Shown: positions 21,975-33,265 of the stretch, piece after piece
Position numbering within the stretch: position 1 is the first letter of the stretch
Layout: every line of letters starts with the position of its first letter
Assembly: GCA_922989275.2 (NCBI GenBank)
Contig: OV277872.1
Location: 26,304,119-26,368,118, forward strand
Length of the DNA: 64,000 bases
Direction: 5' to 3'
Source of the DNA: Gari tellinella
Lineage: Eukaryota; Mollusca; Bivalvia; Cardiida; Psammobiidae
Translations under genes and position numbers: made by a program
The notes under the pieces: model-generated
Seen by the model: only the letters and a program-made list of their open reading frames with translations
What the model was told of the DNA's origin: nothing
Databases searched by the model: none

Positions 21975-23072
21975 ATTTACAATTTCAATTCATCTCTTGA
22001 TGTCGGCTCCGTTCTGTAAACTCTTTCCTTGAGATGACCCAAAAGGTAAATATCCAAAGGGCTGAGGTCCGGTGAGTGAAGTGGTTAAAGGTGATCCGAC
22101 ATCAAGGCAATCAGCCGTGTTCCAAACTTTTTTCTAAGCCATTGTAGCACATACTGGGCAGTGTAAGGGACAGTGCCATCTTGTTTGAACCAAGTTTGTG
22201 CTATTTCAAATCCTCTGCGACGGAATGTTAGACGGAAGTGGCATTTCAAAAGATCCAAATAACGTTCACTGATTATGGTCTCTATGTTTCATTCACGATC
22301 TTCAAAAAGAACGGTCCGATTATCCCTTTAGCGCCAATAGCTGCCCAAACAGTGACTCCACAGCATGACATGACTTTTCAACAAAAATGTCAGGCGGTAG
22401 TTCTGTTTGTTTATTTGTTGATCCAAGTAGAAATGAGACACGTTGCTAAACCAAATATCGGTATTGTCTGACATCCAAATATAAAAGTCGAGTCGTTGGC
22501 TGACATCATTATCCTTTAGATGTTGAAGCACTTGTACTTTACCAGGTGTTAATTTTAAAGCGAATTTCAAAGCTCTGCACACACTAGAGGCACTGGGAGT
22601 GTTTGTTATGTCAGAAATAACCGACTTCTGTGGTGTATCGCTGATAACCTGCTTTATTTTTGCAACATTCTCGTCGCTCCTGCTGGTTCTTTGGTTATTT
22701 AATCTTTCATATTGATCTAGTAGACTTCCATACTCACTGACATGTTTCTCTACTCTGTATACTTGAAGTCTGGGTATTCTTCTATCACCGAGATAAAGTT
22801 TCTTCATTTTTCTTTTAACAGGTATTACAGAACGGCTGTCATAATACAATTTAAAACTGTGTTGGCACTTTTCCTTGGACAAAACCATCTTGACAAATAA
22901 CAGCTTTTGATGACGTTATATATACCGTCCTGACGTTAACAGTTTCCTGTAGTTTACGTTGCACGTCAAATGCACATAGTTCTCTGTCATCTTTATGTAA
23001 CATTGGATCTTTACCGGTGTTACTTCAGAAGATATAATAATTCGAAAATGAATCACATATGAAACACCCCGT
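21975..23072 (-). mobile_element. Mariner-type element, 3' end missing
   Basis: A terminus on the right, revcomp TACGGGGTGTTTCATATG (about 23056-23073), is followed by a transposase remnant running leftward to about 21975. A GGGTGTTTCA terminus next to TA is common in a mariner-type group of invertebrates. I could not find the opposite terminus near 21.9 kb, where the (TG)n copy lies, so the element seems truncated. Confidence 0.6.
22328..22888 (-). pseudogene. Mariner-type transposase, N-terminal and first catalytic region
   Basis: The 186-residue open part starts MVLSKEKCQHS (22888). It includes a helix-turn-helix region (about residues 75-115), then KVQVLQHLKDND and SHFYLDQQINKQNYR, which corresponds to the block around the first catalytic Asp; here the expected S-D-E is S-N-V, so that residue is lost. 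Broken frames further left (to about 21990) still spell IIGPFFFEDRE, FKQDGTVPYT and HSPDLSPLD-like pieces, which are the second and third catalytic blocks. It is inactive. Confidence 0.75.
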
Positions 23073-23076
23073 ATAT

Positions 23077-23668
23077 AAGTGCACACTCACATAAGACGTA
23101 TCTTTACGTAACCTTACTTAATATAATATAATTTATGTTAGATGGACGGAACCTTACTTTACGTAACATCTGCATATACATAGCGTATAAGAAAACAGCG
23201 TAAATACGTTCTACGAACCTGTTGTGGAATCGGCGAAGTTCTACGCTGTTTGCCTATGAGTGCTAAACCATGCTATTGACACACTTTTACTGTTAATTCA
23301 CATTAAACATTGAACAAGTCGTACCCATACGTGTGTTTTACAAGCTCATGATAGAGTAACTCCTTGTAAAACTGACTACAGTAAAACCCCTCAAAACGAC
23401 TTCAAAACTGTGTTAATTATTGGATGTTTAGGGTAAGTGGATGCTTAAGGCAGTGTGAAGATGAAACGATTTTACATTGTTTTAAGCTGTCAGCTGTCTT
23501 TTAAACTGTCGATTGTCGTCTGTTAGGTAGTCAAATGGAGACTTTACTGTACATAGATGTTGATCTACATATGTTTGTACAATTGAATATATCTTGTTTA
23601 ACTTTAGTTAATATGTTGAATTATTGATACTGTTCATTGATTATAATCATTGCAAATCTCCTATCGTA
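23077..23668. other. No recognisable feature
   Basis: AT-rich sequence without repeats or coding signal that I can identify. Confidence 0.4.
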
Positions 23669-24780
23669 GCCGACCATCGGCTTGAAAACAGCTTGCACAC
23701 TACCTCTTTCCGATAGCTACACGATTGCACACGATCGTACATACGATCAATCACGAGTCTTCTACGACTTCAGCCCGACCAAGATGTCGATCTGTACTCG
23801 ACCATTCAAATCCATACACGATCTCTTTCTCATGTTCGATCATTTAGACCTCAACCCGATTTTGACCCGACCAGATCGACTTGGTCATACTTGTGTCGTG
23901 AATTGGTCGTAAAATTGTTCGTGTACGGACAATGGTAGACGATCTATAAAAGCTGAACGCTTTCGATCAGAATTCAGTTGTCTAAGAGAATATGTTTAAG
24001 AATAATCATCTTATCTCACGGAGAAAACCCACGTACAAGTGGCTAGAGGTCCAGCTGGACAGGGTCAGGGCCATAATGGAGTTTGAAGAGAAAGAAGAGA
24101 CAGGTGAGGGTAAAAGACTCACAAGAATTGAACAGCGATGACCAATTGAAATCTGTGTTAATCACTGGCTGAAATGACGAACACTGTGTGTGCAGTCAGA
24201 GCAGCTGCTGCAGGAGCTCAGAATATAACATTCAAATGAATATAATACAGAAACTTCCTTAGACTGGACGTTGACAAGTATTTGAAGCTGGGTGACCGCA
24301 ATTCGCATATGCTTGAAAGGCAGGACGAAGAGATAGTATTTTCTTTAAAACAATACACAAACATCTAAGTTTAGCTCAAGCGACCTAGTAATTACATTAT
24401 CACTTCAACATTATGATGAAGTAAACCAGAAACAAGAGGGTCATGTGACTCTGAATTACTGACCTGTAAAGCACATGTTGAGGGCTAATTGTTTTAGCCA
24501 ATGTGCATAATCCATTCAATCTTGACAAAGAATCTGCAGATTATACCTAAGATCTGGCTTCTGGTTCAAACAAGAAGATAATTCAGAGATTATTTTTATT
24601 AATAAAAACCCAACTCCAATAGTTCCAGTGACCTAGCTGTGCAATGGACCGAACATATTTTAGGTACATTGTTAGAAAAACTAAAAATGTTCATCCGCCA
24701 CAAACATAAAATGTATGTTTTTGGCTCATTTAGCAGGCACATGTAGGCTGCTTTGTTCGTAAGTTCTTGTCTGTACATTT
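23669..24780 (+). mobile_element. Harbinger-like element fragment, copy 1
   Basis: Begins GCCGACCATCGGCTTG, runs through a CGA-phased block (23711-23880), then a coding-like region and a 3' part to about 24780. The same order recurs inverted at 32920-34245. In the frame near 24250 it reads RNFLRLDVDKY, like the N-terminal part of PIF/Harbinger transposases, just after a region whose copy 2 reads RTLYGQFEQLLQKLKREHS. Frameshifts are frequent. The outer terminus is missing in this copy. Confidence 0.55.
23711..23880 (+). repeat. CGA array phased at 10-11 bp, block 1
   Basis: CGA occurs at 23711, 23722, 23732, 23744, 23754, 23765, 23776, 23788 and 23799, then at about twice that spacing. Most are CGATC or CGACC. 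The period is not a multiple of three, so it is not coding. Confidence 0.8.
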
Positions 24781-24949
24781 GACATTTCGCGTAATCATTG
24801 GCAAGTTATTCGTGGAAACTTGATTGTCTTATCCTTATTGCTACCGGAAGTAGCTATAAAAGTTTTAGAAAGTACAATGTTTGAAATTTCACTATGTAAA
24901 ACTTTGACTCTCCGAAATCGGGAATAAATAGGGTACAACTCGAAAAGCG

Positions 24950-25400
24950 GTCGAAATGATCGGATATTGATCGGCACATTTTTTAAATCCCGACCAAACC
25001 ATATCCCTACACGATCGCTTCCAGATCATCTCGACCTCTATTCGATAATTACCCGATCGCAACACGACCGCTTGGCTTCTCGACAGTTACTCATGCTAGG
25101 TTCACACTGCCGATCAGATCAACCAGATCATCCCCGACCACGCAATTTTAGGCTGCTCTGGTTCGCTCGGCATCAACACTCGGGACGGTCTACCTCACTC
25201 GGTACCGCACCGGGTTTCTACTCGAATATTTTTGACATGTCAACATTTTTCGAGTAGCGGTCGAGAAGCCAAGCGGTCGAGAAGCGATCGGATATTGATC
25301 AAGTAGTGATCGAGGTGATCTGGAAACAATTTGGAAACGATCGTTTACGGATCTAGTTTGGTCGGGATTAAAAAATGTGCCGATCAATACCCGATCATTC
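24950..25400. repeat. Palindromic CGATC-rich block with Harbinger-like terminus
   Basis: The arms at about 24950-25085 and 25258-25400 are inverted copies (AAGCCAAGCGGTCGAGAAG versus its complement; TTGGTCGGGATTAAAAAATG versus its complement). The centre holds GGTTCACACTGCCGATC (about 25099), a terminus shared with 34067-34090 and 34220-34245, then GGTACCGCACCGGGTTTCTA, also found inverted at 34110-34140. It appears to be two element ends joined head to head. Confidence 0.65.
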
Positions 25401-25865
25401 CGATCGCAACCCGAGTTGTATCCGATCGATTCCGGATCAACACGAACCTTATTCGATGTGTCATGGCGATCAACTCGACCGCTACCCGATTGTTATCGAT
25501 CAGTTTCCATTCGCTACTCGATCGCTTGTCGACTATACATGATCTTTACACGACTGCAACACGATTCAAAATGCGCATAAACCCCCTTCGTTGGTAAAGG
25601 TGTGTTCACATTGCCGATCTGACACCTCGATCAAACTCGATCACGCGTTCGTGATTGGTCTGCTTAGGGGTCCTGGTTGGTCTGCTAGGGAGTCCTGGCC
25701 GATCGAGAGCGGTCTGCATTGATCGAGTTCGGTCGGCCTTACTACTCGGAAATTTGGAACATGTTCCAAAAATCCGTGTAGCGATCGAGAAAACTGACGG
25801 TCTGGACATGGTCTGAAATCGGTCTAGTAGCGCTCGGGTTAACTCGTTTACGCAATCGAGTTGAT

Positions 25866-26075
25866 CGAGAACAAATCTTGCCGATCTCTACACGATCTGT
25901 ACCCGATCAATTCGACTCAACACGATCTAAATCCGACCGTGCTCGATTTCATTGGCTCCATCACCGCATGGAATAGACGACCACACGCGATATGTTCTCG
26001 ATCGCATTCGATGTGGTCTCGATTTCTACACGAGTGTTGTCGACCTCTACACGAGCTCTCTCGACCTCAACTCGA
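25866..26075 (+). repeat. CGA array phased at 10.5 bp, block 2
   Basis: CGA starts at 25882, 25893, 25904, 25913, 25923, 25934, 25944 and then 25978, 25988, 25999, 26009, 26020, 26031, 26041, 26052, 26062, 26073. The second run alternates 10 and 11 bp almost without exception, the helical repeat of B-DNA. Confidence 0.85.
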
Positions 26076-26204
26076 GGTTACTATTCCTATTTACACAAGC
26101 ACGATTTGTTTATTGTTCACAAGTGGGGTTGAAAAGTCGTCGGTTTCTAACATTTAAAACAATCACCAGACTATAGAAGGAGAAACTGCTCTGACACTGT
26201 AACC

Positions 26205-26810
26205 CTTTTTATACCACCGTCTTCAGACGGGCGTATTACTTAATGGCGTTGTCCGCCCGCCCATCTGTCCGTCCGTGACATTGTTTTGATTGTCCGTTCT
26301 GTAACTCAACAAAATGTATTACAATCATTATGAAAATTGCTCAGAATGTATAGAACCAAAATGCCTTGCTCAAGTTTGATAACCAGCAAGATTTCCTTAG
26401 ACACTCAAGAGCTATGTCCATTTTATCGTTAAATATGGGCATTTGTGTAGAAAGACAAACATTCTTTATCTACCTGTTCAACTCATTTCAGATTTGATAT
26501 GGTTGTACAATCTGTAAAAGGATGGATATATGTTGTGGGTTTCCATGTGACTTTTCCCCCAGAATTATGCCCCTTTTATCGTTTCTTAACCTGTTCTTGC
26601 TATTGCTCTATTACCTTTATTTATTGACCGATTTTAATAACCCCTGCTGCAATTATACCATACAACAAAAGCTCAAGCAAAATAGTGTTTGGATTTTTTT
26701 GTTTTAAATTTTTAGCAGAGTTATACCCTTTTTATTGACAAAATAGGCATTGCGTAGAGAAAGGCAAGTTTATTTCCATTCAGATTTGATATGGTGATAC
26801 AAGAAAGTAC
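26205..26810. repeat. Bivalve-type repeat with about 292 bp units
   Basis: Starts ATACCACCGTCTTCAGACGG and CCGCCCGCCCATCTGTCCG. CAGATTTGATATGG recurs at 26489 and 26781, each followed about 60-80 bp later by TGCCCCTTTT. No gene recognised; short open frames here are incidental. Confidence 0.5.
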
Positions 26811-27225
26811 GGCAGTTGACATGATATAATGGATTTTGAATGTGACGCATGCCCCTTTTCTTTTTTTGTTCACTTTAACTTGAAAATGTTTTTACTATGC
26901 CTTGCTTTTAAAATTGATTGGACGCCGGCTTGCTGTGCTCTTGTTGAGAAAGCACAAACACCGGAAATTACAAAGCACAAGAGCAGGTCGCTGGCACCCC
27001 TACCCGAAACACTCTCACATAAAAATAAGTGCTGCTGTTGATAGTATTATGTTGAAAACTTTCCTGTCAATCCTTTAAGAGTTTATCTTTTAATTGTTAT
27101 GCATTTCACAATATACCAGTGTATACTTAAAAAAAGTGCATAGCTCTCATTTAACAGATCCTGATAGTAATAAAAATCACCCCATCAAAATTGAAATGTT
27201 ATCAAAATCCATTAATAATCCCTCT
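26811..27225. other. No clear feature
   Basis: Continuation of repeat-like sequence between two families. No coding motif seen. Confidence 0.35.
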
Positions 27226-27640
27226 AGCTCACCTGAACAAAGCAGGGCAGCTACTATGATCGCCTTTTCCCGACGTTCGCTCGTCCGTGGCTACATACTT
27301 ACGTCCATAATTTCTTGTGAACACATTGCAGGCCACAGTTATAAGTGAATCTTCTTCACACCTTATCAAAATGTTGTTCTTCATGAACTCTAGGTCACGT
27401 TTGAAGATATGTCATGTCGGACCATTAGGTCAAGTTTTAGAAAAACTTATGAATTCTCTCGAGGCCATATTTGTGGGTCAATGTTGTTATTGACAAAATA
27501 TTTGCAAAGTTAAAAAATATATCATGTGGAATCAAAAAGTAGACCTCTAGGTCAAATCCTTGATACTATACCACCCAAAAGAAAATCGATCGACTTAAAT
27601 ATACTCAGGTGAGCGAATTCAGGGCCACCATGACCCTCTT
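27226..27640. repeat. Short element with CTCACCTG/CAGGTGAG ends
   Basis: AGCTCACCTGA at about 27226 and TCAGGTGAGCG at 27605-27615 are inverted ends. The right end continues into AGGGCCACCATGACCCT, the same terminal style as the 29-31 kb elements. Confidence 0.6.
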
Positions 27641-27649
27641 GATGATTCT

Positions 27650-28440
27650 ATTGCTAACATTATGCCCCCAGAAAACAAGCATTTAGATACTGCCACAAAT
27701 TCCAACCAGCAAATGTCCAGATAAAACGGGTACCATGAACTCTATTATCCCACTCGTGTTCCTCATCTGGTCCTTCTACCGTCTCCAATATCCGGAAAGC
27801 CATGAACACTGGAATACCTAGCTGATGTACTTTAGTAGATATTCTCCATATTTTTCTTTTATATAACTGAGGTCAAAGACAACGTTATATTAGAGTTTAA
27901 ATGATTCACAACACATCAAAACCTAAAGATGTACTCGCTTAAAAATATGGAAATATGTCGTTTAGAAAAGTAAGATCCGAAAACATTTATTTAATGATTC
28001 GAGTTCAAAGGTCACGGTAAACGCGAGCTGAAAATGATTCGCGAAACTCCAATATCTACAGATGTACTCACACCCAAAGTTTGGTTAATCTGAAGTGTAA
28101 TACCGGTAGTAGATATGCTCTTAAAAAGCTTTTTATCTATAATTGGTGTCAAAAGTGAAGGTCAAAGGCACAGTGACCTTAACATAGTGCACAGTACTCT
28201 GTTATCCGATGATGTAACCATACACTAACACTGGTATCCCTAGTTCATAAAAGTGAGGTCAAAGGTAGAGGTCACATTGTTCTCAAAATTTTATGATATT
28301 CCAAGATGTACCCAAACATCAGATTTGACAACTCTAGATGATGTTGTATAGAATATATGACCCAGGCAAGATGTTTTCTATAAACTAGATTAAAGGTCAA
28401 GGTCACAGTAACCTGAAAGTGACAATTTGCAATCCAACAA
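27650..28440. repeat. Repeat units carrying AGGTCA half-sites
   Basis: Degenerate units of roughly 120-140 bp share GATGTACTC[A/G]C and a terminal stretch with AGGTCA or TGACCT. Examples are GAAGGTCAAAGGCACAGTGA at about 28157, GAGGTCAAAGGTAGAGGTCA at about 28255, and AAAGGTCAAGGTCACAG at about 28392. The hexamer is the nuclear-receptor half-site. Confidence 0.55.
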
Positions 28441-28804
28441 TGTACTCACTTATCAAAATTGGCATCATGAACTTATGTTGTATAGAAAATATACCCTGAA
28501 GAAACGGGACACGGGGAGCAGAGACACAACTAGCTTCGGGAGCATAAAAGTAGCATTGTATATGATAGAACAACGAGCATTTGGGGTGTTACATGCGTAC
28601 ATGCTTGTAATTAATAGTTCCACAAAAATGAGGAAATCACCAATTTACTTTGAACTATTTAGCAATATGTTCCATTTGCTTATATTTGGCTATTATGGTG
28701 GTCAGAAGAATTGCTTTCTCAAGCCAACGTCCAGTCGAGGTGTCCTAATGACGGCCCTTCATGAATTGGACATTGTACACAAAACGTACTAATTTCTGTC
28801 ATTA
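28441..28804. other. Open frame of 121 codons, unrecognised
   Basis: A plus-strand frame 28427-28792 is open for 121 codons, but its first third lies in the AGGTCA repeat. It has no known motif, cysteine pattern or membrane segment, and it stops at the edge of a CGA array. I regard it as chance or as a relic of the host element. Confidence 0.25.
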
Positions 28805-29110
28805 TCAACCTATATCGGTACTATCGAGTCGCGATCGAGTACTGATTGAATAGGGATCGGTTTGAGATCGGGTAGAGATCAAGATGATCGTGTTCATCGC
28901 GTAAACATCGGCAATCAGTCTAGGTGATCGAGAAGAGGTCGGGTAGTGGTCGAGTAGAGATCGAATAGTGGTCGACAATGGTCTTGTGATGGTCTGGTAT
29001 AGATCGTATATGATCGAGTAACGATCGAAATGCCGTCGAGTAGGACCCGCGACCAGCATTATGCTCGAACTCGGTCGGGACAATTCGCGAGTCGGGGCGA
29101 TCGAGGTACT
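28805..29110 (-). repeat. TCG (CGA on minus) array phased at 11 bp, block 3
   Basis: TCG falls at 28928, 28939, 28950, 28961 and 28972, with further copies on either side. It is the inverted counterpart of block 2 and ends at the terminus 29115-29137. Confidence 0.75.
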
Positions 29111-29166
29111 CAGATCGGCAATGTGAACGCACCTTTAAAAATCAAAGTCACTACATTTTGCGTTTT

Positions 29167-30397
29167 AAGTTCACCTGGCACGAAGTGCCAATGTGAGCTA
29201 TTGTGATAGCCCTGTGTCCGTCGTGTAGGATTGTTCCTTGTAGGATACTCTCTCAGACTTCTTGAAATACATGTCATCGAATTGAAATTGTGGTTGTCAT
29301 GGCAACCGATTGTAAAAAATTTAAAGCATTTCTTGTCAAAAACTACTGGTTTAAATTGAAAATAATTTTAGCCAAATGTGCCATTGATGACCATCTATAA
29401 GATGTCTTAAAATAACGTTCCTATCTTAAAAAACATGGCCGCCATTTTTCGTTATATGGCTATATAGTAAAAACTTTAAAAATCTTCTTGTCTGAAACCG
29501 CTGATCCAATTTGAAAATAATTTCACACAAATAAATCATTGGTGACCCTCTACCAGTTATCTTGAAATAATTTTGATATCTTAAAATACATGGCCGCCAG
29601 TGGGTGGGGCACGTTTTCCATATTATACTGTATAGTAAAAACTTCTAAAACTCTTCTTCTGTGAAACTTCTGGTCCAAATATAAAAATAATTGTACACAA
29701 ATAATCCATGGGTGACTCTCTACCTGATATATTAAAATAAGTTTGATATCTTAAAAACGTGGCCGCCAGTGGTCGGGGCACGTTTTCCTTATGATATACT
29801 GTTTAGGTAAAACTTTAAAAATCTTCTTCTGTGAAACTGCTGGTCTAAATTGCAAATAATTTAACACAAATGATCCATGGATGACCCTCTACCAGATTTC
29901 TTAAAATAATTTTGACATCTTAAAAAACATGGCCGCCAGTGGGTGGGCATGTTTTCCTTATGATACTGTATAGTTAAAACTTTAAAATCTTCTTCTTTGA
30001 AACTGCTGGTCCAAATTGAAACTTATTTTACACAAATGAACAATGGGTGACCCTCTACCAGATTTCTTAAAATTATTTTGATATCTATCTTAAAAATCAT
30101 GGCCGCCAGTGGGTGGGGCAAGTTTTCCTTCTATTTCTGTATAGAAATTTTTCAAAAATCTTTTTCTCTGAAACTATTGGTCTGATTTAAGAATGTTTTT
30201 TAAAAAAAGTAATGATGGGCGACCCTTTGCCAGTTTTTTTCAAAGAATCTTCCTAGTTCAAACAACATGGCTGCCTATGGGTGGGGTTAATTTACCGGTG
30301 ATAGCTTATCGTCGAATTTGATCATTACTGGTCCATTACCATGACCGTAAACATGGGTACCAGGTGAGCGATTTAGGGCCGCTTGTGGCTCTTTTCT
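29167..30397. mobile_element. Minisatellite-cored element, copy 1
   Basis: The left end is TTCACCTGGCACGAAGTGCC; the right end is GGTACCAGGTGAGCGATTTA followed by GGGCCGCTTGTGGCTCTT. CACCTGG/CCAGGTG are inverted. Between them about six units near 168 bp each carry CCCTCTACC, TTCTTAAAAT and CATGGCCGCCAGTGG (near 29434, 29591, 29761, 29930, 30098 and 30271). No protein-coding frame. Class unknown. Confidence 0.7.
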
Positions 30398-30399
30398 TT

Positions 30400-31372
30400 T
30401 AAACTCACCTGGCACGAAGTTCCAATGTGAGCTATTGTGATCGCCCTGTGTCCGTCGTCGTCAGTCCGTCCGCCCGTCGTCAAACGTTTTCTTTAAAGAT
30501 CTTCTTCTTGGAAACTACTGGGCGAAATTTTTAAAAACTTCACAGGATTGTTCTTCGTTGGGTACTCTCACAGTTTTCTTCAAATAGTGGTCATCCAAAT
30601 GAAATTTTGGTTGCCATGGCAACCAATTGAATAAAACTTTAAAAATCTTCTTGTCAAAAACTACTGGTCCGAATTGATTTTTTTACCCAAATGTGCCATT
30701 GGTGACCCTCTATCAGATTTCTTAAAATAATTTCCCTATCTTAAAAAAACATGTTCGCTAGTGGGTGGGGCAGTTCTTCCTTATATGGCTATATAGTAAA
30801 AATCTTCTCGTCTGAAACCGCTGTTCCGATTTGAAAGTAATTTCACACAAATGATCCATGGGTGACCCTCTACCAGATTTCTTAAAATAATTTTGATATC
30901 TAAAAACATGGCCGCCAGTGGGTGGGGCATATTTTACTTACTGTTACAGTACAGTAAAACTTTAAAAAACTGTTTCTGTGAAACTACAGGTCTAAATTGC
31001 ATATAAGTTTACACAAATCATCCATATATGACTCTCTACCAGATTTCTTAGAATCATTTTGTTATCTTAAAAAACCTGGCCGCCAGTGGGCAGGGCAACT
31101 TTTCCTAATATTTCTGTATAGAAAATCTTTAAAAATCTTTTTCTCCGAAACTATTGGTCTCATTTAAGAATATTTTTACACAAATAATGATTCATGGGTG
31201 ACCCTTTGCCAGTTTTCTTCAAATAATCTTCCTAGCTTCAACATGGCCGCCAGTTGGTGGGGTGAATTTATCGATGATGGCTTATAGTGAAAACTTAACA
31301 ATTACTGGCCCATTACCATGATCGTTACCATGGGTACCAGGTGAGCAATTTAGGGCCGCATGCGGCTCTTGT
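30400..31372. mobile_element. Minisatellite-cored element, copy 2
   Basis: AACTCACCTGGCACGAAGTT begins directly after copy 1, in the same orientation, and ends GGTACCAGGTGAGCAATTTA then GGGCCGCATGCGGCTCTT. It holds about four units (GGCCGCCAGT landmarks near 30907, 31077 and 31242). Its head also keeps GTCCGTCCGCCCGTCGTC. The two copies lie head to tail. Confidence 0.7.
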
Positions 31373-31493
31373 CTTCAGCTTCAAGAATGCCATGTAAAGG
31401 CAGAAATGCCAAACCTACTGCTACATCGGTTAATGATGAAGCCTTGACATGTGCCATATAACCATTTATGTGGCTTGGTGCCTTAAACCCAAA

Positions 31494-31521
31494 CTCAATC
31501 AATCAATCAATCAATCAATCA
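31494..31521. repeat. (TCAA)n microsatellite
   Basis: Six to seven uninterrupted TCAA/CAAT units. Confidence 0.85.
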
Positions 31522-31981
31522 AAAGGAAAAAGAAAAAACCGAGACCCAGCAAACACATTCAGATGCACCTTTCGACTGTCATACCAAGCATATAAGGAGT
31601 CATGCGCTTCTGTCTGAACAGGGTTTTTTCTCCAGAGAAAGAGGAACTATTGTCAAATATAAACATATGACCTAATTTTGTAATTCCGATTTCATAACTT
31701 GACAGCAACAGACGCGTTGTCTAAACACTTTCCTGTCACATTTGTTTTTCAAATACAAAAACGCCTTTTCAGTGCTCATTCAAAATAATATGCTTAAAAT
31801 GAGCTCCGTTTCTAAATATTATTTTCATAATTTTAACTATGTATTTCTTGAACAAAAATCCTGCAAATATACAGGTCGACATGGCATGCATATTTATTGT
31901 CCCTTTAGTGTGATAGTTGCGCATTTTCCACTCATTTGATTTAGACTTAGATTTTCTGAAGCCAGTTTAAAGAGTGGCAGG

Positions 31982-32011
31982 AACGTATATTAGATGTCTC
32001 TAATATACGTT
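31982..32011. repeat. Perfect 13 bp stem hairpin
   Basis: AACGTATATTAGA (31982-31994), loop TGTC, then its exact complement (31999-32011). No neighbouring gene or T-tract, so not a bacterial-type terminator. Confidence 0.7.
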
Positions 32012-32329
32012 AGTGAAAGTGGGGACAGAGTGTGAGGTCCGAGAGCAAACCCAATTGAACTCTTGAACGTGATAGTAAATCCTTCAGTACACGGTTGAAT
32101 TGCCATCGCCGCTGGACAAAACCGAAAAATGTATGTCCTACATTCACTTAGTATGAAGAAGATAAACAATTGCTGTAGCTGAGAGATAATTTATATATTC
32201 AATAAAACTAACAACACAAAAATTTACGGAGAAGACGCAGGACACAGGCGACTAAGGAGACGGCATTGGGTCATTATCAAGGGAACTGTCATCAAATAAT
32301 TTAAGTCTTGTGCGTATCTAGGTCAAAAA

Positions 32330-33265
32330 AGCTAAAATAGATCTCGTCAGTAAAACCTTAAATAAAAATGTGTTTAAATATTTTGCACAAAGCAGTATCT
32401 AGTTTGTTCAAATTATGTGCATGTGGTCAAAATTACGCCATCCTGGGCGTCTAAGTTTTACATAGACTTACATTGTGAAAACTTCAAATATCTGCACTGA
32501 AAGTAACATGGCCCGAGTTTTGATATTCGACATGCCATCGGTGCAAAAAGCTGTTGAATATTTAGGTTATGGGAAGTTATAGATTTAATTTCGATGGAAA
32601 CTTCATACTTTTGCACAAATCATCATCTACAGGCCCCTGTGATAAAAAATGACTCTAACCGAGAGTATCTGAAACAACATACCATGAGCTTAAATATTTT
32701 GCACAAATCATCATCTACAGGCCCCTGTGATAAAAAATGACTCTAACCGAGAGTCATAGTTTTACATAATGAAATCTTCAAACACTGTCCTTTCTAAAAC
32801 TGATATGACTACTTCCAGTAACATTAAGGAGAAGGAAATCCCAGTTCCCGCGAATAACTTGCAACTTTCAAGTTTGAGAAACTGTCTGAATAAATAATTT
32901 TTACAGGCAATGTAACAAGAACTTACTAACTAAGCAGCCTGCATGCTAAATGAGTCTTTTGATAAAAACAATATGGCCATAACTTTTATATTTGTAGTGG
33001 ACGTACATGTTTAGGTTATCTAAGAATGTTATTGAAATAGATCAGGTCCATTGCACAGCTAGGTCTCAGGATCTTAAATATGTTTATTTTCTGAGTTGTT
33101 TTTAAAGAAAATAACAGTTCTTCTCGTCTGAACCAGAATGCTCAGAGCTTAGGTATAATCTGCAGTTTTTCTGTCAAGATTGAATAGATTATACCCCTTG
33201 GGTAAGACAATTAGTTATCAACAGTTGGTTTACAGATGAATGACTGAGGGCCGCATTGCCCTTTT
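32330..33265. repeat. Diverged array with 88 bp exact duplication
   Basis: Units resemble the 11.2-12.8 kb array (TTCAAATTATG..., AAGTTTTACATAG). Within it a block beginning TTTTGCACAAATCATCATC and ending CTAACCGAGAGT is present at about 32609 and again 88 bp later, with about 58 bp identical. The right end reads GACTGAGGGCCGCATTGCCC. Confidence 0.6.

Larger units (their letters stand above)
25597..29141. mobile_element. Candidate Harbinger-like element, nested insertions
   Basis: AAGGTGTGTTCACATTGCCG (about 25598) is inverted at 29115-29137 (revcomp AAAGGTGCGTTCACATTGCC). Both ends continue into CGA-phased blocks (25866-26075 and 28805-29110). The interior carries unrelated repeats (26205-26800, 27226-27640, 27650-28440). 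PIF/Harbinger elements often have GTTCACAC/T-type ends and 3 bp TWA duplications; flanks TAA and TTA are close but not identical. The pair may instead be two separate fragments. Confidence 0.45.

Noticed and set aside
28427..28792. 121-codon plus-strand gene
   Set aside because: Overlaps a repeat, no motif, no splice or promoter signal; length is within chance for repeat-derived sequence.
29167..31372. CRISPR-like regular repeats
   Set aside because: Units are about 168 bp, diverged, without unique spacers, and in animal DNA.
31982..32011. Rho-independent terminator
   Set aside because: Eukaryotic context, no T-tract and no upstream gene.
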